From Laetiporus sulphureus 93-53 (lineage: Eukaryota > Basidiomycota > Agaricomycetes > Polyporales > Laetiporaceae), in assembly GCF_001632365.1 (NCBI RefSeq), contig NW_024468522.1, positions 626,558-690,557 of the forward strand: a stretch of 64,000 bases of DNA. The letters are read 5' to 3'. Below are positions 45,333-56,565 of this stretch, piece by piece. Within the stretch, counting starts at the first letter, position 1. Each line of letters opens with the position of its first letter. Under the pieces are notes generated by a model. The model made no database searches. It was given only the letters and a program-made list of their open reading frames with translations, and was not told where the DNA came from. A program made the translations under genes and the position numbers.

Positions 45333-47800
45333 TCAAGCCTCAGCGTCATGATCTTTGTACCACTGATCCATCCCCGTGTAAGTTTCGTAGTGTTTCAGAA
45401 TTTCGACGATCTCCGACGCCTTGAGGAACCTGTTGCTAGCCAGCATCTGCGACAGCAATTCTGTATTTCAGCCCTAACTCCAGTAGCAGATACAAAGACA
45501 TACAAGGAGGAAAGCTCGGAGCGCGGCCCACCCTGCAGCGCGGTGGATCATTCGCCAGTATTGATCGACGAACTTAATGATGCTATTGCGGTAAGGTTCC
45601 ATGATGAACTTAGTCCTACATAGCGATCCGGTGAGAGATGGTCACGCCCTTCCTCAACGGCAGTGAGATGCCCACCTGTTTAGCATGATCCACCTGTTCC
45701 AAAGAGCCATCATCACTTTGTCCTCATCCCGAATATCATCCATCTCAAAGAGCTCTTCCTCCCTATCCACGATAACCCACGAGAGCACCCCGAACGGCTC
45801 AAGCGACAATGCGTTCAGGAGATCGTATATTCGTGGCCCTCCTGGCCTACAAGAGTAGTACTCCTCGGCATTCGCCCCATCCGGGAGATATGGATACTGA
45901 GCGGACGGACCCAGCAGGTCGTCAGGCGGGGGAGGAGTCGGGTAACGCTCTGGCAGCGAGCCTCTCGATGGCTGTGCAATTCTTCCCGCTCGAGGCGCGG
46001 TGGCTGGAGTGGGCGATTCTGCCCGGAATTTCTTGGGAATGAACACCGGGGGTTCAGGAGAGAGCAACTCTGGCTGGATCATAGGCGGAGGAGACGCAAC
46101 CGGGGCTGAACCAGACATGCGGAGTGCCTCATCCACCTCATCCACATCCGCAGCTGACGACGGCGTTGGACGTGGCGTCCGCGACGGAGTTGAACGTAGT
46201 TCACTATGCACCAGTCAAGACCACTGCAAGCTACATAGAGAAGACTTGAGACTTACTCGAGTTCGTCCTCTTCGTCTTCTTTTTTGAGAGGCACCTGTCC
46301 AGGAACTTGGCTATCCAAGTCGCTTTCATCATCTTCCTCATCTTCAGATGAAACATTGTCATCGATATCTGACACGGTGAGCACAATCTGCCATGTTTGT
46401 TTCTGTTCCACCGCAGCCGATTAGCATTCATATTCATGAGATCTCCCGAGTAGAGCTTACGCCATTCCGCTCGATTCCTCTCCACAGAACTTGAACCTCG
46501 GCATGATCGCATTGAAGATGGAACCGTAACATCTCTCGGGTATCAAAGGACGGATGTAGCTGGCATAATGGGCAATCCCACTGCAGCATATGCCCCTGCC
46601 ACTCTTCGTAGTCGTACTCTCCTGAGTCTGCTGACGTTACAGTGTTATCGTCATCATCCAAATTATACCTATACAATACGCCTATGGGAGCTTCCGGGGT
46701 AGTCTTCGGCTCCATCTTCACTCCTAGCAATTGGCAACGATGCCTGAAGCCTTTGCGGAGGTTTCGCAAGAGGAATGGTAGCTGTCGATACTCTTTCATC
46801 CGTGTCGTAGGTAAGGTGAGGGCATCGAGGGCAGCCGTCAGCTGCTCAATGTCCTCCGATTCACTTTCCTCACTTTCTGAATCCGAAGTATCCGGAATTT
46901 CTTCCTGGTTTTCGTCAATGACTTTCTTCCGTGCTTTTTTGGGAAACCCGCTAGATTTCCTTCCAAACTGCCTTTCCGGCCTGTCGGTTCTCAAAGCCGA
47001 CGGTCCCGCACGGTGTTCCATCGGATGCGGTGACTCTCTTTGTGCCAACAGAACCAGATGAGTAGTGCAGACTTTTGCAAGCAGGGACATCGTACATACA
47101 TTGCCGATTGATCACGTTGGATTTCTGCGCCGAGACCACCCAACCGGCGTAATACAAGGCCTCGTTCCAAGTAAAAGGCGTCTTCCCCGGAAGTTCGGTC
47201 GAACGTGTGGCCATGGTCCCTCGCATGCAGTCCTAACGGTGCAGCTGCTACATCTGGCCGTCTGATGGCAGCGGACGCCATCATTCGCGGCGCGGTGGAC
47301 CGTCCGGCAAAGCCATTCTGTGCACGAGAGCCGTGGCCAATGGATGATGGGCGGGCCTCATCTTGCGTCGTCCATGGCGGCCGCAACGGCGAGGACTTCG
47401 TGGTGAGGTCCACATGCAAGCGTGATGGCGGGACATGCGCAGAAGGCGCCCTGAACCTATCCTCACCACGTCCGACGGGGACCTGTTTTGTAGCCGTTAG
47501 ACGAGGAGCCGCGTGCTGCCTCATAGGCGCGTTTGAAGGCGGATTTTGAGCATGCGCGTTTACTACGCGAGACGTGGATTTTGCAACAGTCCGACGAGTG
47601 GGCTGTGGCGCGACTGCGCGCGCCGGCGCCGAGTGAGATGGAGGGCCACTCCGGGTGGCCACCTTCCTCGAAGTGTTGGGACGATGTCCGTCATTTGAAG
47701 GTGCATCGGCGCTATGAGGAGTGCCTGTTTTGCGTGCTACTTTGGATAAGCCCGCATGAGTGCTGGCTTCACCTTGTCTGCTGCTTCCTGACGGATTCAT
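45333..47800 (-). CDS. SUZ12-like Polycomb protein with C2H2 finger and VEFS box
   Basis: The N-terminal 200 residues are basic, Ser/Pro/Ala-rich and disordered. After an intron that joins LVLRRL to VCTTHLVLL the frame continues through KKARKKVIDE and acidic stretches. The zinc finger reads WDCPLCQLH ... EMLRFHLQCDH. Then come IVLTVSDIDDNVSSEDEED, STPSRTPRPTPSS, and the VEFS box: PGGPRIYDLLNALSLEPFG, WVIVDREEELFEMDD, EDKVMMALWNRWIMLNR, TKFIMEPYRNSIIKFVDQYW and ASNRFLKASEIVEILKHYE, stop at 45333. SUZ12 is a core PRC2 subunit with EZH2 and EED in H3K27 methylation. Start could also be 13 codons upstream (47839). Confidence 0.88.
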
Positions 47801-48634
47801 GGTGATAATATCAAACGAGAGCCTATTGCGCTCGATCACTGGTAGTTGCTGCCGCCGAAGTGACCGATGTGAGGTTCAGAAACAAGAAGGCACTGCGACA
47901 TAATACTCAGTACTGTCGTTGGTGCGGACGAGTTATGAACACTGAAACGTTGATCCTCCGAACTTGTCCACCCGCGAGTTGAACATCAGATCCACGGAGG
48001 ACTTTTCGCGAAACATGGTCCGGAAGCATATTCGGCGAGCAGTGGCCTGATCCACCATGATGAGAAATAGTAAAACATGCCAGTAGCCCAGTGTCGTCGC
48101 GCAAGTCCATCACTCTTCGTTTCAGACAAAAGTCCGGACTTCTTTCAGCGCATCGCATATTAAAATTAATGGCATGCATCAACTAGTCCACCATCGTTGA
48201 CTGCGACGTCAGACCGAAGCCTGGTAGGTTTCAGACCCTCCGCATGCGTCAATCAGCCGGAGGATCAGTTCTTCATCTGTCCACCGGGGCGGCACGCAAC
48301 GGCTTGTGCACGGAATCCATATTGATGTTCATTACGTCCCGCAGCAACATGCTTACCTGGCGTCGTCAGCAGTATCGTACGATGTGAAAGGGCAACATGT
48401 CTTGCCGATGAACTCGAACACTCGATGAGGCTGGAGCCAGTTCTAGCGTGCGTCGAGACGATTTGGCTTTATTGAAAGCGGAAGTCTTTGGGCAACAAAG
48501 CCAAACACATTATTCGTAACGTGATCGTCACTCGGTATTTCCGACAGCCTCATCTCACGACAATTTCACCACTTTATCTGCGGTCGTGCTGGTGCTGCGA
48601 CCCTTCTCCTGCGTAGAGCAGACTCAGCACGCCA
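47801..48634. other. Divergent promoter region
   Basis: Between the SUZ12-like gene and the desaturase. No gene or repeat recognised. Confidence 0.45.
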
Positions 48635-50077
48635 ATGGTTGTACCATCTGAGAAAGCTGCTGTCGGTGCGCTGCTCGGTTCGCGTTGTCGCCAGCGCCGC
48701 ACTTACCCGATTTAGATTTCAGCTACTTCGGTGGTGCGGAATCGCTCTTGGAGGGCAGGTCTCCCCGCAGGACGGCGGTCGCCTCCCCAACAGCTAAAGA
48801 TGATGGCAAACACCATATTGCTCCGCCGCAGGACCCGTCTGATTTTCTCTGGATCATGACGGAGGAGCCGCACCGCAGCCGCCGCATGGCGATCATGAAG
48901 GCTCATCCGGAGGTGCTTCTCCCTTATACAGCCTTCCGTGACGCGTCTAACAACGTTCTGCATCATTATCATAGGTGAAAAAACTGATGGGATATGAACC
49001 GCTCACAAAATACGTCGTGTTCTGTATTGTTTCGCTCCAAATCGCCGTCGCGTACCTGCTACGAAACACCAAGCCTCTGTCACCGTTGTGGTGCATTTGT
49101 GTCTACGTCATCGGCGCGACAGCCAACCATAACCTGTTCCTCGCCATTCACGAGATTTCCCACAACCTTGCCTTCAAGGGAATATGGGCGAACAAGGCAC
49201 TCTCTGTGTTCGCGAACTTGCCTATCGGGGTTCCGTACTGTGCCGCGTTCAAAGTATGTCCTTCAGCGCGAGTTACTACAGAGGACATGGCTAACATTCA
49301 TACAGAGATATCACATGGAACATCATAAATATCTTGGAGAAGACGGCATAGATACAGACCTTCCCACCCACGTGGAGCTCATCTGTCTCAATAACGTTCT
49401 CGGAAAAGTATTCTTCGCGTCAGTTTGTTCACCTTTTTCTCATACTATATTCATTGACCGCTGCCATCAGTACATTCCAGATATTCTTCTATGCCCTACG
49501 TCCGGGCTTCGTGCGCACGCAACGTATCACTCAATGGCACATCACCAACTTGATCGTACAAGTCGTCTTCGACTACGTGCTCGTCAAGACTTGCGGTGTT
49601 CGCCCGCTCATATATTTGCTGGCGTCAAGCTTCTTTGCGGGGAGCCTGCACCCGTGCGCGGGCCACTTCATCGCCGAGCACTACGTGTGGGATGGCCTTC
49701 TCCAAGAGACGTACTCGTATTACGGCCCTCTCAACATCCTCGCTTATAATGTCAGTGTGCTGTTCAGTCACTCACGCAGCGTTTGTTAACCTGGTGCAAT
49801 TATCTAGGTTGGGTACCATAACGAACACCATGACTTCCCATCGGTCGCATGGACACGGCTGCCAGCGCTACGTGCGCTCGCACCGGAATTCTACGACACG
49901 CTCCCGTCACACCCGTCCTGGCCCATGGTCACCATCAACTTCATCCGTGACCCGGAGGTCGGCATCTTCGCACGGGTGAAGCGTCCGATGAAGGGCAAGG
50001 CGCAGCCTGCGCAGGAAACTAAGCAGCCTAAGAATGCTGCCAAGGATGCTAGTGACTCGGATGAGGGGACGGAGTAG
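48635..50077 (+). CDS. DES1: Sphingolipid delta-4 desaturase
   Basis: N-terminal Lipid_DES part: PHLPDLDFSYFGG and DFLWIMTEEPHRSRRM. Three histidine boxes are intact: HEISHN, HMEHHK and NEHHDFP, with membrane helices between them (YVVFCIVSLQIAVAYLL, LIYLLASSFFAGS and others). The enzyme adds the 4,5-trans double bond to dihydroceramide in the ER. The first exon is odd. The conserved frame has no ATG upstream; it is reached from the ATG at 48635 only by removing a 29-nt GT-AG segment (48666-48694), giving MVVPSEKAAV-APHLPDLDF. That would be an unusually short intron; otherwise a small deletion or error is present. Remaining introns are ordinary. Second half of the gene is repeated after the gap. 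Confidence 0.9.
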
Positions 50078-50790
50078 GCGAGTTGCGCGGGGGAACATTT
50101 TATTTCTGGTGCTCCAAATAGCCCGGACGCTCGATTCTGAACAATGCATTGTATACTTGTGAGTTTGTCTGTGAATGACGCGGTCACATGAAATGCACGT
50201 GGGCGCGTCTTGCCCCTCTCGCTCGCTCGGGCTTTCAGCTCATTCAATCTCCATTCCGCCGCAGCATCATGCGGCCTACTCTCCTACCTGACTTGCTACG
50301 GACTGGAAAAGATTTCAGAAGGAGGCTCTCTGCAGTGGACAACCTTTGAATCAGTCAAGTTAAGTACAAATACATTTACCAATGAGGTATCTGTGAAGGT
50401 CCGGCATGGCTAATAGGCGGCGTAGCGTTACCTGAAGTATAAGATCGAGAGTTGCATTGAAAGGCATTTCTATGTCACCTACATTTAAAAGTTCAGAGAG
50501 TTCTTTGACCATTCAATGCGGGCGTGTCATCAAGTCAAGTATATGGGTATGATTGCAATACACCGCAGACATGAAGCGATTTGCACATGTGGCAAATGCT
50601 TAGCTAATGTCGACAGGTTTTTTGCCTTTGTGATCTCAATTTGCTATGGCTCCTTCCCACATTCCATATTAAGTATTTGCATATAATATGTTAGAGGCAG
50701 AAATTTAAAATCATATATTTTAAGCATTTTCAAACTCACCAAATACATTTAGAATTTGAGTGCTGTTGAATGTAATCATACATTTTTGAA
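50078..50790. other. DES1 downstream DNA and truncated left arm of hairpin element
   Basis: Identical to 51576-52288. From 50561 the left arm of the hairpin transposon begins; it is cut off by the gap at 50791. Confidence 0.75.
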
Positions 50791-50890
50791 NNNNNNNNNN
50801 NNNNNNNNNNNNNNNNNNNNNNNNNNNNNNNNNNNNNNNNNNNNNNNNNNNNNNNNNNNNNNNNNNNNNNNNNNNNNNNNNNNNNNNNNN
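50791..50890. other. Scaffold gap (100 N)
   Basis: Exactly 100 unknown bases, a common default for gaps of unknown size. Flanked by an identical 1,398-bp sequence on both sides. Confidence 0.99.
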
Positions 50891-51575
50891 AACGTTCTCG
50901 GAAAAGTATTCTTCGCGTCAGTTTGTTCACCTTTTTCTCATACTATATTCATTGACCGCTGCCATCAGTACATTCCAGATATTCTTCTATGCCCTACGTC
51001 CGGGCTTCGTGCGCACGCAACGTATCACTCAATGGCACATCACCAACTTGATCGTACAAGTCGTCTTCGACTACGTGCTCGTCAAGACTTGCGGTGTTCG
51101 CCCGCTCATATATTTGCTGGCGTCAAGCTTCTTTGCGGGGAGCCTGCACCCGTGCGCGGGCCACTTCATCGCCGAGCACTACGTGTGGGATGGCCTTCTC
51201 CAAGAGACGTACTCGTATTACGGCCCTCTCAACATCCTCGCTTATAATGTCAGTGTGCTGTTCAGTCACTCACGCAGCGTTTGTTAACCTGGTGCAATTA
51301 TCTAGGTTGGGTACCATAACGAACACCATGACTTCCCATCGGTCGCATGGACACGGCTGCCAGCGCTACGTGCGCTCGCACCGGAATTCTACGACACGCT
51401 CCCGTCACACCCGTCCTGGCCCATGGTCACCATCAACTTCATCCGTGACCCGGAGGTCGGCATCTTCGCACGGGTGAAGCGTCCGATGAAGGGCAAGGCG
51501 CAGCCTGCGCAGGAAACTAAGCAGCCTAAGAATGCTGCCAAGGATGCTAGTGACTCGGATGAGGGGACGGAGTAG
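50891..51575 (+). pseudogene. Second 3' half of DES1 (probable assembly duplicate)
   Basis: Starts inside the exon encoding NNVLGKVFFA and runs through the last two exons (including NEHHDFP) to the same stop. It lacks the promoter, start and the first two His boxes. Because it is identical to the first copy down to the introns, I treat it as an artefact rather than a second gene. Confidence 0.85.
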
Positions 51576-52058
51576 GCGAGTTGCGCGGGGGAACATTTTA
51601 TTTCTGGTGCTCCAAATAGCCCGGACGCTCGATTCTGAACAATGCATTGTATACTTGTGAGTTTGTCTGTGAATGACGCGGTCACATGAAATGCACGTGG
51701 GCGCGTCTTGCCCCTCTCGCTCGCTCGGGCTTTCAGCTCATTCAATCTCCATTCCGCCGCAGCATCATGCGGCCTACTCTCCTACCTGACTTGCTACGGA
51801 CTGGAAAAGATTTCAGAAGGAGGCTCTCTGCAGTGGACAACCTTTGAATCAGTCAAGTTAAGTACAAATACATTTACCAATGAGGTATCTGTGAAGGTCC
51901 GGCATGGCTAATAGGCGGCGTAGCGTTACCTGAAGTATAAGATCGAGAGTTGCATTGAAAGGCATTTCTATGTCACCTACATTTAAAAGTTCAGAGAGTT
52001 CTTTGACCATTCAATGCGGGCGTGTCATCAAGTCAAGTATATGGGTATGATTGCAATA

Positions 52059-52689
52059 CACCGCAGACATGAAGCGATTTGCACATGTGGCAAATGCTTA
52101 GCTAATGTCGACAGGTTTTTTGCCTTTGTGATCTCAATTTGCTATGGCTCCTTCCCACATTCCATATTAAGTATTTGCATATAATATGTTAGAGGCAGAA
52201 ATTTAAAATCATATATTTTAAGCATTTTCAAACTCACCAAATACATTTAGAATTTGAGTGCTGTTGAATGTAATCATACATTTTTGAACTCCAAACCATC
52301 ACATGTATAAAATATCCAGTAGCAGATGAAGGTGTTATTATGGTGAATGACTTTCATTCTAGTAATCTTGGTTAGAATGACTTCAGTAGAGAAGTAGAAT
52401 GTAGGCATAATTACACCTTCATCTGCTACTGGATATTTTATACATGTCATAGTTTGAAATTCAAAAATGTATAATTACATTCAACAGCACTCAAATTCTA
52501 AATGTATTTGGTGAGTTTGAAAATGCTTAAAATATATGATTTTAAATTTCTGCCTCCAACATATTATATGCAAATACTTAATACAGAATGTGGAAAGGAA
52601 CTATAGCAAATTGAGATCACAAAGGCAAAAAACCTGTCGACATTTGCTAAGCATTTGCCACATATGCAAATCGCTTCATGTCTGCGGTG
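52059..52689. mobile_element. Hairpin (fold-back) DNA transposon/MITE, 631 bp
   Basis: Left arm 52059-52343 and right arm 52404-52689 are inverted repeats about 95 percent identical, separated by a loop of 60 bp. Ends read CACCGCAGACATG / CATGTCTGCGGTG. The flanks are ATA on both sides, a possible 3-bp target-site duplication. No transposase is encoded. Its termini match those of the 240-bp element at 58711 (CACGGCAGACATG), so both belong to one family. The A/T-rich arms also occur up to the gap in the left copy at 50561-50790. Confidence 0.85.
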
Positions 52690-52929
52690 ATATATATATT
52701 CACCATCAACTCGATGACCTGCTGCAGACGTGATTGGATGAATCAAAGTGGAGATGAACCTCGGCTCTTGACTGCGACGAGTTGATGGAGTAAGCAGCTC
52801 GTCCGTGTAGTAAATTTTGACCTAAAACGGCACATTTGGGCAAACAAGAAAGTTGTGCCAGCACTTAGGTGATGCTTAGAGTACACTGTTCACGACAAGC
52901 ATATCACAAACTTTCAGCGCAGTCATCGT

Positions 52930-55470
52930 TCAAAATCGGTAATACAAAAACACATATTCATTGTTGAACAGCGAACTAAGTGAGAAAATTGCAGCTGAGA
53001 GATCTAGTGTGATCATGTGACTCGACACCCACGTCAATGAAAGGTAACATAGCCGCAAGAAGACGATACTATGCCACATCGACTAGGCAGTGAGAATTTC
53101 GACATGTAACAAAGCGATCGGATATTTACTCAATGAATGTCAAGCATTCGTACCAGGTTACAACACATATGGGCAAGTGGAAAATGTCTCGCGAACCTCG
53201 AGCTTCCACAGCACTGCATTGCTCGAGCGAGTATACAAGCTATATACCTACTCATGTACTGGTTAGAACATTTCGTCAATCGCATGATGACGCCGCTCAC
53301 CTAAAATAACCATGTCACTTGGCCTTCGAGAGCCCAACCACCATCCATCGAAGTCAGTTCTCGTGCTCACCCAAAACGTGTCGCGGAGTTACGAACACCA
53401 GGCAGGTGATCAGCAATCACTTGAGCCACAACGGGGAGCTGGGATGGTAATTCTGTTGCATACATCTGGCGGAGACTGAAGACCATGGCAAGCTCAGGAC
53501 ATGCACGTCTTTCCGCTACTAGCGAATCATCCAGAGCCTTCCAATCAATGAAACCTGTGACTTTCAGGCCATCATTATTGTGTTTCAGGCTAGTCTTCGG
53601 TCTGAGTTCGCGGAGCTTTCCTGGGCCTACTTGTGAGAGATATTTAGAGATGAGACCTCAGACTAGACTGGCAGAAGCAGTGCTCATGTGCACATGAGAT
53701 AGTGCTGTGTTATGAGAGAGATCGAGCCGTTCAATACGGTCTGAATGGTAACATGAGTACGGTTGCCCATAGAGTGATGAATGAAATCACTTGCCTTCTG
53801 ACAAAGAAACTTTGAAAACTTCTAGGAACGCATCTGCTTGGCGAAGCAAGTGGCGAAGCAAGCCCTGGTAAACTTTCGCTCCTCTTGCAGATTATGCACG
53901 CCATCGCAGAACACAAGCTGGCGCATGTCAAGCTCTAGACCAAAATGTTCTATCCACCGCGTCATGGAGTGGGTATAGCTTCCTGACATCTCAGTGTCAA
54001 TAACTAGCTCAGTGAGAGGAGACCTCTCGATGCATTCAATCGCTTCGATTGGAGGAATTACAGCATCATCACTGACGCCAACAAGGGAGAGCACGAGAGA
54101 GCAGAGATGCAAGAATGCAAAAAGCACATGGTATAGCTCGCTGGGCTGGATGAACAGCGCATGCATGTGAAGAGTGTGAATTTCCATGGACAGGATGCAT
54201 GTCTGCATCTGAACTGAAAGTCTTTCCAGTGAACAGCTTAGATCCTGAGAGACTCTACCCGTATCAATTACGGTCGAATGCAGGGCAACCATTCGTTCAT
54301 CCATAAGGCGTCTCGTACGCGCGATGGTGAAAGGGAGAGGTGGCGTATGTGGGCGGTGATCTTTGTGTGTGCAGCATTCGAACCATCCAGTATGTCCAGA
54401 AACCATTCACAGTCGTGAGCCGATTTCAGTTCAACAGAGTGAAATAGATGCTTTTGGGCCATGGAGATGAGTGCCTGACATGTCAGGCTACATGCGATCA
54501 GAGCGTGAGGGTCATTCGCATGATAGTCGATGATCTACTCGAATATCTCTAACGGGAATACGCTCGCCTCCTCGAGCAGTGACCGTGCACGGCTTGATTG
54601 CATATCTAGTTTCAAAAACTGTTCGATGAGGCTTTGTCTGGTTCCTGACAGTTCATCGCATGGAGTTGATATGAGATGCATGCAACACAGGCAAGGTACG
54701 TCAGTTCTGCAAGAATACTCTGGTTCAAATCGCACATTACCTTTAGCTTGAGAGTTGAGAGCAGTCTGCAATAACAGCCTGCACAGTCGTCCGAAGTGCT
54801 GCAAATGAGCTAGTAGAGATCGTATTTCCGCAACGAGTTTGCAACCTTAGTCTTACATACGTGAGTCAATATATCGTAAGTTCCGACAGAACACAGTCAC
54901 TGAGTTCTCTAGACTCACGAGCCTCCAAGGTCTTGTAGTTCCCCTAAGTCATTCAAAGTGTAGTTCAGATGAGTATACTGTAGCCATTCGTAGTTGCCGA
55001 GTGTCAAGAGAAATGAGGACGGATAACAAGGACTTGCCAAAGCCTTGACGTGAATGTTGAAATGGGCGCTCACTGCAGATGCGATCACGTGACTTGCTGC
55101 ATTACGTGTCGCGCCTCCTGGGAATCCGGGTCTAAAACAGCCTCAAAAAGACAAATAATGTAATGGTAGCAGACGTGAGCATGGAACATTTCACATTTCC
55201 ACTGAATCCTGTGGACTTTTTATTTTGGTTATGACCTTTAGAGATGGGCATCAGACATGTTGTACTCAGTATCGAATGTTCGCCTTGCACTTCCAAATAT
55301 CACCATAGCCATTTTCCTTAACAAATTTGTCTGTTGTAGCTTCATACATTTTGACCGCTGTTCCCACAGAAATGTGAGCTTGGAATAGTCACCGGTATGA
55401 AAGAATGGCTATATTTGGGAAGATGGTATAGATAGTCATACAATGAGGGGCCAACACAATTCGTTCAGGA
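52930..55470. repeat. Segmental duplication, unit A
   Basis: Sequence from about 52930 to 55470 recurs in the same orientation from about 55480 to 59330. Matching landmarks include the CGGTAATACAAAAA start, the TTGCAGCTGAGAGATCTAGTG block, the F-box gene, GATCACGTGACT and ATAGTCATACAATGAGGGGCCAACACAA. Divergence is roughly 10-15 percent by eye. Confidence 0.8.
53315..54610 (-). pseudogene. F-box protein relic, copy A
   Basis: Alignable along its whole length with copy B at 56566. The F-box start reads FPLEIFE then TAG where copy B has Gln (QIIDY). Further lesions around 54230-54290 are two more stops (CAG to TAA and CAA to TAA) and a 1-base deletion before LSVQMQ. The rest is readable in pieces: KHLFHSVELKSAHDC, YIRHLSLSPSR-like, FIQPSELYHVL, LTELVIDTEMSGS, MRQLVFCDGVHNLQEE. 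Clearly non-functional. Confidence 0.85.
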
Positions 55471-55627
55471 TCGGTAACACAAAAATGCATACTCGTTGTC
55501 GAACGGCAAGCTTAGTAAGCAAATTGCAGCTGAGAGATCTAGTGCGATCATGCGATGTCAATGAAATGCACACAACTGCAAGAAGACGATACTATGCCAC
55601 ATCCACTAAGCAGTGAGAATTTCAACA

Positions 55628-56370
55628 TCATATCACAAACTTAGGACGCAGAGCGCCGACTAAGCCTATGACCTTATGATCAAACACTTACTGACTGTTG
55701 TCGACGTAGGGATGGACACAAAGATAATCAAGGTAAAGCAGTGCCTTGCAAGTGAGCACTGGTAATACTGTATGGAAAGGCGTAGCAGAGATGAGAATAA
55801 GTCTGGGGGACTTATGCGTCTCAGAGCTCTGGCTTATATACATGAGCGGAGGGACCCTTGGTACCCTGATACCCCAGAACCGCTAGCTAATGGACATTGT
55901 CTGATTGGTTACCACTACCTGTCAGACTACGTGTGTCATGCATGCCGAACCTCCGAACTACTTAGTAAGACCATGGGAATGGTATTGCCTGTAATGGCTA
56001 CATCTCCGGTGGCGTGGTATCTATCTACCTCGTGCATGTGAACTAATATCCCCTTAAGGACATATCTCCGGTGGTGTGTATCCCCTGCGTTGGATTCTTT
56101 CGGAGTCCGACCGTTGCTTCTAGGTGGGATGATATTACTGTATAAGTTAGGCTTACCTAATAGCAGCGCTACTTGTCACATGTGTGAATATTATGTGATA
56201 TGTCACGTGACTAGACCTGGACCTTCGGGGCGTCTAGGACTGTTAGTACTTTGCGTACCAGTTCGTTCCTTTCTGAACAGCCTAGCGCTGATGTCAAATG
56301 ATGTCTTGGTCACGTGCAGAGGTGAAAACGTGAAAATCTGTGACACATCAGTCACAGAAGAAAATACCAG
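55628..56370. mobile_element. Insertion relative to unit A, possible LTR-type fragment
   Basis: Absent from unit A, where AATTTCGACAT runs directly into the AAAGCGATCGGATATTT block. The insert has a TATATAC box near 55836 and GC-richer content, and is not coding in any convincing frame. I could not define TG...CA termini or a target-site duplication, so solo-LTR identity is only a guess. Confidence 0.4.
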
Positions 56371-56565
56371 AACGAAGCGATCAGATATTTAATGAAGGTC
56401 AAGCATCCTTACCAGGTTAAAACGCATATGGGGAAGCGAAAAATGTTTTGCTAACCTCAAGCTTCTACAGCACTGCGGTGTCCGAGTGAGTATACAAGCT
56501 ATTCATGTACTGATTAGAATATTACATCAGTCGCATGACGATGCCGCTCACCTAATATATTCATG

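Larger units (their letters stand above)
49393..52288. repeat. Exact direct repeat of 1,398 bp across the gap (49393-50790 = 50891-52288)
   Basis: The two blocks are identical wherever I compared them, introns and hairpin arm included, at a constant offset of 1,498. Left copy stops at the first N and right copy starts at the last N, so both ends coincide with the gap. This is the pattern of two contig ends that overlap but were not merged. Confidence 0.95.

Noticed and set aside
50891..51575. A second sphingolipid desaturase gene
   Set aside because: Identical to the first copy including introns and bounded by the gap; best explained by assembly.
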